A stretch of DNA of 10,211 nucleotides from Propionicimonas sp. (GTDB taxonomy: Bacteria > Actinomycetota > Actinomycetes > Propionibacteriales > Propionibacteriaceae). Location of the stretch: the NCBI GenBank assembly GCA_031119515.1, contig JAVHXR010000048.1, positions 771 to 10,981 of the forward strand, read 5' to 3'. This document shows positions 6,235 to 10,211 of this stretch, one piece after another; position 1 is the first letter of the stretch, and every line of letters begins with the position of its first letter. The notes beneath the pieces are model-generated. The model saw only the letters and a program-made list of their open reading frames with translations. It made no database searches and was not told the DNA's origin. Both the position numbers and the translations under genes were made by a program.

Positions 6235-7076
6235 GGCCGCTGCCGCGGCTGGTGGTCGAGCCGCTCGTCAGGGCCGCCCTGCTCGAAGACCTGGGACGCG
6301 CCGGGGATCTCACCACGGACGCGATCATCGGCCCGGACGACCGCGCCGAGGTGGCGGTCGTGGCCCGCGAAGCCGGCGTCGTGGCCGGCCTCGCCTGCGC
6401 CGGTCTCGCCTGGGAGCTGGTGGATCCGGGGGTCCACCTGGAGGCCCTGCTGCCCGACGGCTCGGCGGTCGCCGCCGGCGACACCATCGCCCGCGTCTCC
6501 GGGCCCGCCCGCGCGCTGCTGACCGGGGAACGAGTCGCCCTGAACTTCCTCGGCCACCTCTCGGGGGTCGCCACCGGAACCGCCACCATCGCCTCGGCGA
6601 TCGCCCACACCAGGGCGAAGGTCTGCGACACCCGCAAGACGATCCCGGGCCTGCGGGTGCTGCAGAAGTACGCCGTGGTTGCCGGCGGCGGTGCGAACCA
6701 CCGCTTCGGACTCGACGACGCCGTCCTGATCAAGGACAACCACATCGCGATCGCCGGCGGGATCACCCCGGCCGTGCGCCGTGCCCGTGCGGCGGTCGGC
6801 CACCTGGTGAAGGTCGAGGTGGAGGTGGACTCGCTCGCCCAGCTGGAGGAACTGCTCGAGGTGGGGGCGGATGCCGTCCTGCTCGACAACATGGGTCCGG
6901 ACCTGCTCGCCCGGGCGGTCGCCCTGGTCGATGGACGGCTGGTCACCGAGGCCTCGGGGCGGATCACGCCCCAGACCGCGGTGGCGATCGCGGAGGCCGG
7001 GGTCGACCTGCTCTCGGTGGGCTGGCTGACCCATTCCGCCCGGGTGCTGGACGTCGGGCTGGACCACCGCGGCTGA
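6231..7076 (+). CDS. nadC: Nicotinate-nucleotide pyrophosphorylase (quinolinate phosphoribosyltransferase) NadC
   Basis: 281 residues, the usual family length. NadC converts quinolinate and PRPP to nicotinate mononucleotide, CO2 and pyrophosphate, where de novo synthesis joins the salvage route. Seen: N-terminal EDLGRAGDLTTDA (19-31); ERVALNFLGHLSGVAT (100-115); DTRKTIPGLR (133-142) with K146; GGGANHRFGLDD (152-163); IKDNHI (167-172); VEVEVD (195-200); LLDNMGP (217-223); EASGRI (240-245); and SVGWLTHSA (262-270). These include the Arg, Lys and acidic residues that line the family active site. ATG 6231 overlaps the nadB stop (ATGA), and GGGAG lies six bases upstream, the same spacing as at nadB, so translation of the three genes is coupled. 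It ends eight bases from the facing mntR stop. Confidence 0.97.
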   Translation: MRPLPRLVVEPLVRAALLEDLGRAGDLTTDAIIGPDDRAEVAVVAREAGVVAGLACAGLAWELVDPGVHLEALLPDGSAVAAGDTIARVSGPARALLTGERVALNFLGHLSGVATGTATIASAIAHTRAKVCDTRKTIPGLRVLQKYAVVAGGGANHRFGLDDAVLIKDNHIAIAGGITPAVRRARAAVGHLVKVEVEVDSLAQLEELLEVGADAVLLDNMGPDLLARAVALVDGRLVTEASGRITPQTAVAIAEAGVDLLSVGWLTHSARVLDVGLDHRG

Positions 7077-7091
7077 GGCCGCCCTCAGCCG
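7070..7091. terminator. Perfect hairpin containing both convergent stop codons (nadC / mntR)
   Basis: CGGCTGAGG (7070-7078) and CCTCAGCCG (7083-7091) form a perfect 9-bp stem with a 4-base loop. The nadC TGA (7074-7076) and the mntR TGA (7087-7085) both lie in the stem. No T-tract follows on either strand. It has the same design as the hairpin at 1936-1960. A bidirectional terminator is inferred. Confidence 0.6.
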
Positions 7092-7717
7092 GCGGCGAGC
7101 GGACGCACCCGGACCGCCGCCAGGTCGGGATCGCCGGCGACCGGCCCGGCGGAGTCGACCACCGCTCCCGGCACCACGCCGCGATCCCGCAGCCGGGTGA
7201 GCGCCTCGGGGTCGGCATCCGAGACCCGCACCACCCGGTAGCGGCCGGGCGCGACGTCGCTGAGCAGCGGGGCCGGCGGCGCGGCAGGCAGCGCCCCGTC
7301 CCGGTCAGGGATCGGGTCGCCGTGAGGATCGGAGGTCGGGTGGCCCAGCAGCCGGTCGACCCGGTCGAGGAAGTCGTCGGAGACGGCGTGCTCGAGTCGC
7401 TCCGCCTCGTCGTGCACCTCGTCCCAGCCGTACCCCAGCACCTGGGCGAGGAAGCACTCCAGCAGCCGATGGCGTCGCACCATCGCGGTCGCCAACCGCT
7501 GTCCGCGCGGGGTGAGGACGACCGGACGGTACGGCTCGTACTCCACCAGCCCCTGTGCGGCCAGCCGGCGCATGGTGTCGGAGACGTTGGCCTGGCTGGT
7601 GTCCAGTCGCTCCGCCAGCCCCTTCGTGGTGATCGGCGGCTCACCCCACTCGGTCGCCGTCCAGATCACCTTCACGTAGTCCTGGGCGACCGGGGTCAGG
7701 TCCTCCACGCCGTCCAT
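7085..7717 (-). CDS. mntR: MntR, DtxR-family Mn(II)-dependent repressor
   Basis: 210 residues in the three-part DtxR layout: winged helix (about 7-72, with TTKGLAERLDTSQANVSDTM), dimerisation and metal domain (75-125), and a C-terminal SH3/FeoA-like domain (about 150-208). Metal specificity can be read from the ligands. D13 sits where DtxR/IdeR has Met10 and B. subtilis MntR has Asp8. E106 sits where DtxR has Cys102 and MntR has Glu99. H83, E109 and H110 are also kept. This favours Mn(II) over Fe(II) sensing. K16 replaces MntR Glu11, so the binuclear site differs in detail from the Bacillus protein. ATG 7717 overlaps the mntH stop (TGATG), so it is translated with mntH; an adjacent in-frame GTG at 7720 is an alternative start. 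Expected action: represses mntH-mntR when Mn is sufficient. Confidence 0.88.
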   Translation of the reverse strand: MDGVEDLTPVAQDYVKVIWTATEWGEPPITTKGLAERLDTSQANVSDTMRRLAAQGLVEYEPYRPVVLTPRGQRLATAMVRRHRLLECFLAQVLGYGWDEVHDEAERLEHAVSDDFLDRVDRLLGHPTSDPHGDPIPDRDGALPAAPPAPLLSDVAPGRYRVVRVSDADPEALTRLRDRGVVPGAVVDSAGPVAGDPDLAAVRVRPLAAG

Positions 7718-8979
7718 CACTCCACCCCGGCCACCTGCAGCACGATCAGAGCGAGGTTGAGCGCCACGATGAGTCCGACCACCACCCAGGCGACCACCCT
7801 CAGCGGCACCGAGTTGGCGTACCGGCCCATGACCGTGGAGTTGCTCGTGAGCTTCACCAGGGGGGCGAGCGCGAACGGGATGCCGATGCTCAGCAGCACC
7901 TGGCTCAGCACCAGCGACCAGGTGGGGTCGGCCCCGATGCCGAGGATCACCAGCGCGGGCACCAGGGTGACCAGCCTGCGCACCAGCAGCGGGATCCGGA
8001 TCCGCAGCAGCCCGGCCATGATGGTCGCGCCGGCGTAGCAGCCGACCGAGGTCGAGGCCAGGCCGGAGGCGAGCAGCCCGATCCCGAACAGCGCCCCGAT
8101 CGTGGGCCCGAGCGAGTCGGTGATCGCGGCGTGCGCGCCCTGGATCGTGTCCGTCCCGCCGACCCCCTGAAGGCTGGCGGCGGCGAGCAGCAGCATCGCG
8201 ATGTTCACCGCCCCCGCCACGACCATGGACGCCACCACGTCCCAGCGGGTGGCGCGCAGGAGCCGCGAGAGTTCCTCGCCTGCCCGCAGGCCGTGCCGGT
8301 CCCTGGCGAGCGCGGAGTGGACGTAGATCGCATGCGGCATCACGGTCGCCCCCAGCATGCCGGCTGCCAGCAGCACCGACTGGGCGCCGTCGAACCGCGG
8401 CACCAGCCCGGCCGCCGCGTCCGACCAGGAGACGTCGCTGACGAACAGGCCGGCGACGAACCCGATCGTGATCACCAGCAGCAGCCCCATCACGACGAAC
8501 TCGAAGGGACGCTGGCCGCGCCGGGACTGGATCGCCAGCAGGACCATCGACACCACGCCGACGATCAGGCCGCCGAGCACCAGCGGCACCCCGAAGAGGA
8601 TCTGGAGCGCGATCGCGCCACCGAGCACCTCGGCCAGGTCTGTCGCCGCGGCGACCAGTTCGGCCTGCGCCCAGTAGAGCAGCCGCGGGCCGCGGCGCAG
8701 CCGTCCGCCCAGCAGTTCCGGCAGGCTCCGGCCGGTGACCAGGCCGACCTTGGCCGACAGGTACTGCACCAGGACCGCCATCCCGTTCGCCGCGACCAGC
8801 ACCCACACCAGCAGGTAGCCATAGCTGGCCCCCGCGGTGAGGTTCGCAGCGACGTTGCCCGGGTCGACGTAGGCGATGGCCGCCACGAAGGCCGGGCCCC
8901 ACAGCCAGGGCAGCCGGGAGGCCCGTCCGCCGGTCGGCGGGCGGGAAGGGGCCGGCGCAAGCGGTGCCGTCTTGTCCAC
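7717..8979 (-). CDS. mntH: NRAMP-family Mn(II)/H+ symporter MntH
   Basis: 420 residues, typical for bacterial MntH. It imports Mn(II) (and possibly Fe(II)) with protons across the cytoplasmic membrane. Hallmarks: DPGN (39-42) in the first helix and MPHAIYVHSAL (214-224) in the sixth, whose Asp, Asn and Met are the family metal ligands. About 11 hydrophobic helices follow through to residue 418. Other family segments include ATDLAEVLGGAIAL (112-125) and GLLASGLASTSVG (301-313). The start is GTG 8979 (VDKTAP), seven bases after a TANNNT -10. Longer in-frame starts would run into the divergent gene and lack homology-like sequence. The N-terminal 22 residues are a Pro-rich polar tail. It is the first gene of mntH-mntR, and a DtxR-type box lies over its promoter. 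Confidence 0.93.
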   Translation of the reverse strand: MDKTAPLAPAPSRPPTGGRASRLPWLWGPAFVAAIAYVDPGNVAANLTAGASYGYLLVWVLVAANGMAVLVQYLSAKVGLVTGRSLPELLGGRLRRGPRLLYWAQAELVAAATDLAEVLGGAIALQILFGVPLVLGGLIVGVVSMVLLAIQSRRGQRPFEFVVMGLLLVITIGFVAGLFVSDVSWSDAAAGLVPRFDGAQSVLLAAGMLGATVMPHAIYVHSALARDRHGLRAGEELSRLLRATRWDVVASMVVAGAVNIAMLLLAAASLQGVGGTDTIQGAHAAITDSLGPTIGALFGIGLLASGLASTSVGCYAGATIMAGLLRIRIPLLVRRLVTLVPALVILGIGADPTWSLVLSQVLLSIGIPFALAPLVKLTSNSTVMGRYANSVPLRVVAWVVVGLIVALNLALIVLQVAGVE

Positions 8980-8998
8980 GAAAGTTAAGCTACCCGAA
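8980..8998 (-). promoter_or_regulatory. Candidate MntR operator (DtxR/IdeR-like 19-bp box) over the mntH -10
   Basis: On the minus strand TTCGGGTAGCTTAACTTTC matches the DtxR/IdeR consensus TWAGGTWAGSCTWACCTWA at 14 of 19 positions. It contains the -10 hexamer TAGCTT (8992-8987) and ends next to the GTG start, so a bound regulator would block initiation. A second, wider dyad overlaps it: CGAAAGTT (8979-8986) against AACTTTTCG (8997-9005), with one bulged base. The site and the regulator match by position. Binding is inferred. Confidence 0.6.
8987..8992 (-). promoter_or_regulatory. -10 element TAGCTT of the leaderless mntH promoter
   Basis: TAGCTT fits TANNNT and ends seven bases before the mntH GTG, so the mRNA would begin at or beside the start codon. 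No Shine-Dalgarno sequence and no convincing -35 are visible. Confidence 0.5.
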
Positions 8999-9053
8999 CT
9001 TTTCGCCACGCGCTGCCCGAACGGACCACCACCGGTGTTTCGGCCCGGTTGAC

Positions 9054-9059
9054 TACCAT
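9054..9059 (+). promoter_or_regulatory. -10 element TACCAT of a leaderless promoter
   Basis: TACCAT fits TANNNT and ends six bases before the GTG at 9066. No ribosome binding site is present in the short gap. This supports both the choice of start and a leaderless mRNA. Confidence 0.5.
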
Positions 9060-9065
9060 CGCGGC

Positions 9066-9683
9066 GTGGCCCCGTACCGCAGTGATCCCGCCCTCGTCGT
9101 CCTGCACGGGCTGCGCTGCGTCGGCGCCGCCCCCGCGACCAGGGTGGCCGACGCCGTCCGCCTCCCGCTGGCCGAGGTCGAGTCGGAGCTGATCGACCTG
9201 GGAATCGCCGGCCTGGTCGGCTACACCCGGGGCGCGTTCGCCGGCTGGGCGCTGACCGATGCCGGACGCGGCGAGGTTGCCGCACGGCTGGCGAGGGAAC
9301 TGGCCGAGAGCGGCACCCGCGCGGCCGTGGAGCGCGCCCACGAGGACTTCGGCGAGCTGAACCCCAAGGTGCTGGAGGCCTGCACCGACTGGCAGCTGCG
9401 GTCACGGCTGCCGAGCGAGCTCAACGACCACACCGACCCCGGCTACGACGCCCAGGTGCTCCGCCGGCTGGCTGCGCTCGACGACCTGGCCCAGCGGCTG
9501 TGCGCCGACCTGTCCGGCGCCCTGACCCGATTCCACCCCTACGGAGCCAGGCTCGCCAGTGCCCTCGACCGGGCCAGGGCCGGCGACACCGCCGCCGTCA
9601 CCGACCGGACCGACTCCTACCACTCGGTGTGGTTCCAGCTGCATGAGGACCTGCTCGTGAGCCTGGGGATCCCGCGCTGGTGA
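9066..9683 (+). CDS. Winged-helix (MarR-like) domain protein with conserved-looking helical C-terminal domain; function unknown
   Basis: 205 residues. The N-terminal part (about 8-80) reads as a winged helix: a helix with ALVVLHGLRCVG, a recognition-type helix LPLAEVESELIDLGIAGLV (33-51), then a wing and GWALTDAGRGEVAARL (60-75), the usual TxxGR segment of MarR/PadR-like proteins. The C-terminal part (85-200) is helical with distinctive LNPKVLEACTDWQ (98-110), NDHTDPGYDA (120-129) and DSYHSVWFQLHEDLL (183-197). I have an impression of similar actinobacterial proteins labelled transcriptional regulator, but cannot name a characterised member. Start GTG 9066 is set by the leaderless -10 upstream; the frame is open to 8964, but that extension overlaps the mntH promoter. 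It is divergent from mntH with an 86-base gap, so the two could share regulation, though only mntH shows a metal box. Confidence 0.75.
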   Translation: MAPYRSDPALVVLHGLRCVGAAPATRVADAVRLPLAEVESELIDLGIAGLVGYTRGAFAGWALTDAGRGEVAARLARELAESGTRAAVERAHEDFGELNPKVLEACTDWQLRSRLPSELNDHTDPGYDAQVLRRLAALDDLAQRLCADLSGALTRFHPYGARLASALDRARAGDTAAVTDRTDSYHSVWFQLHEDLLVSLGIPRW

Positions 9684-9696
9684 GCTCCGGCGGGCT

Positions 9697-9712
9697 GTCC
9701 CGGCACGGGGAC
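9697..9712 (+). terminator. Short hairpin after the winged-helix gene, possible weak terminator
   Basis: GTCCC (9697-9701) and GGGAC (9708-9712) form a 5-bp stem with a 6-base loop, 14 bases after the stop at 9683 and just before the next -10 element. There is no T-tract. In DNA this GC-rich such a stem can arise by chance. Confidence 0.25.
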
Positions 9713-9719
9713 CGGTCAC

Positions 9720-9725
9720 TACCCT
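9720..9725 (+). promoter_or_regulatory. -10 element TACCCT of a leaderless promoter
   Basis: TACCCT fits TANNNT and ends six bases before the ATG at 9732. The downstream gene therefore has its own promoter, although it lies only 48 bases after the winged-helix gene. Confidence 0.45.
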
Positions 9726-9731
9726 GTGGCC

Positions 9732-10211
9732 ATGACGGCCTCCCCCTCCGCCCCGCTCGCCGAGCGCGCCGGCGCACCTGACCGGTTGTCGCCGCCCTCG
9801 GCCGGCGGCCTGGCCTGGCGCCCGCTGACCGAGGCGGACGCGGCCGCGCTGCTGGAACTGGAGAACGCCGGCTTCGCCGCCGACGGGGCACCGTTCCGGT
9901 GGTCGCTGGACGAGATCACCGACCGGCTCGCCGAGCCGTGGCTCGACCTTCCCCGCAACTCCCTGATCGGCCACGACCCCGGGGGCGTGGCCAGGGCGTA
10001 CGCGCTGGCCCACACCCTGCCCGGCGACGAGACGGTGCTCAGGGTGATAGCCGAGGGGACGGTCCATCCCGACCGCCGCCGCGAGGGCATCGGCCGCGAG
10101 GTGCTGGCCTGGACGCTCGGCCGCGCCCGCCAGCTCCTGGCCGCCTCCGGCCGCGACCTCCCCGCGATCATCCGGACCGGCGTCGAGGATGGCGCCCCCG
10201 ACGACGTCCGA
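9732..10211 (+). CDS. GNAT-family N-acetyltransferase (3' end beyond window)
   Basis: 160 codons are visible and the frame is open to the right edge. After a Pro/Ala-rich lead (1-27), a GNAT fold begins with LAWRPLTEADAAALLELENAG (27-47, the usual first strand and helix). The acetyl-CoA-binding motif A follows at about 107-130: IAEGTVHPDRRREGIGREVL, matching the family V-x-P-x-x-R-x-x-G-I-G pattern. A strand, LPAIIRTGV, begins the next segment. Actinobacterial proteins of this style are often tandem GNAT proteins related to mycothiol synthase, and the generous length left beyond the edge would allow this, but it cannot be judged here. The substrate is unknown. Start ATG 9732 is supported by the TACCCT -10 six bases upstream and by the absence of a Shine-Dalgarno sequence. 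Confidence 0.85.
   Translation, partial: MTASPSAPLAERAGAPDRLSPPSAGGLAWRPLTEADAAALLELENAGFAADGAPFRWSLDEITDRLAEPWLDLPRNSLIGHDPGGVARAYALAHTLPGDETVLRVIAEGTVHPDRRREGIGREVLAWTLGRARQLLAASGRDLPAIIRTGVEDGAPDDVR

Noticed and set aside
7718..8902. Upstream extension of the mntR frame through mntH
   Set aside because: The sequence is out of frame with MntH and rich in Arg/Gly/Ala, and MntR begins naturally at 7717. GC-rich DNA simply leaves shadow frames open.
9028..9040. CACCGGTG palindrome between mntH and the winged-helix gene as an operator
   Set aside because: It is eight bases of pure GC-type palindrome, expected often by chance in this composition, and not repeated near other promoters here.

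Overview
The window is very GC-rich and densely coded, with frequent GTG starts, several leaderless-type promoters, a DtxR-family metalloregulator and an NrtR-type NAD regulator. Together these point to an actinomycete (Actinomycetota, high-GC Gram-positive). A family-level call is not supported by what can be seen. No tRNA, rRNA, insertion sequence, prophage or CRISPR array was found. This is chromosomal housekeeping DNA rather than a mobile island.

Layout. (1) 1-925, minus: the N-terminal 308 codons of a secreted, membrane-anchored DUF2207-type protein that runs off the left edge. (2) 1040-1945, plus: nrtR, a Nudix-derived regulator of NAD synthesis. (3) 1951-3408, minus: a single-pass membrane protein with a Pro/Thr stalk and a Kelch-like repeat ectodomain. 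(4) 3409-3739: a 331-base intergenic region holding a GC-rich tandem repeat array and then an AT-rich nadA promoter with two near-identical palindromes. (5) 3740-7076, plus: nadA-nadB-nadC, an overlapping operon for de novo synthesis of nicotinate mononucleotide from aspartate. (6) 7085-8979, minus: mntH-mntR, a Mn(II) importer and its Mn-responsive repressor, with overlapping stop and start. (7) 9066-9683, plus: a winged-helix protein of unrecognised role. (8) 9732-10211, plus: the first 160 codons of a GNAT acetyltransferase running off the right edge.

How the parts work together. NrtR is the expected repressor of the nearby nadABC operon. The nadA promoter carries two palindromic sites of the form TTTTGCT-N7-AGCAwww exactly 22 bp apart. 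One lies over the -10 element and the other over the predicted transcription start, which is the arrangement expected for a NAD-status repressor. NadB and NadA convert aspartate to quinolinate and NadC converts quinolinate to NaMN. In the second module MntR has the ligand pattern of Mn-type rather than Fe-type DtxR proteins. The mntH promoter carries a 14/19 match to the DtxR/IdeR box over its -10 element, which suggests simple autorepression of mntH-mntR by Mn-loaded MntR.

Two architectural themes stand out. Both convergent gene pairs (nrtR / propeller gene, and nadC / mntR) end in a perfect hairpin that contains both stop codons. Four of the start codons sit 6-7 bases after a TANNNT -10 hexamer, the signature of leaderless mRNAs. 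I see no clearly new defence or biosynthetic system. The best leads are the twin operator, the higher-order repeat array beside it, and the stop-codon hairpins.
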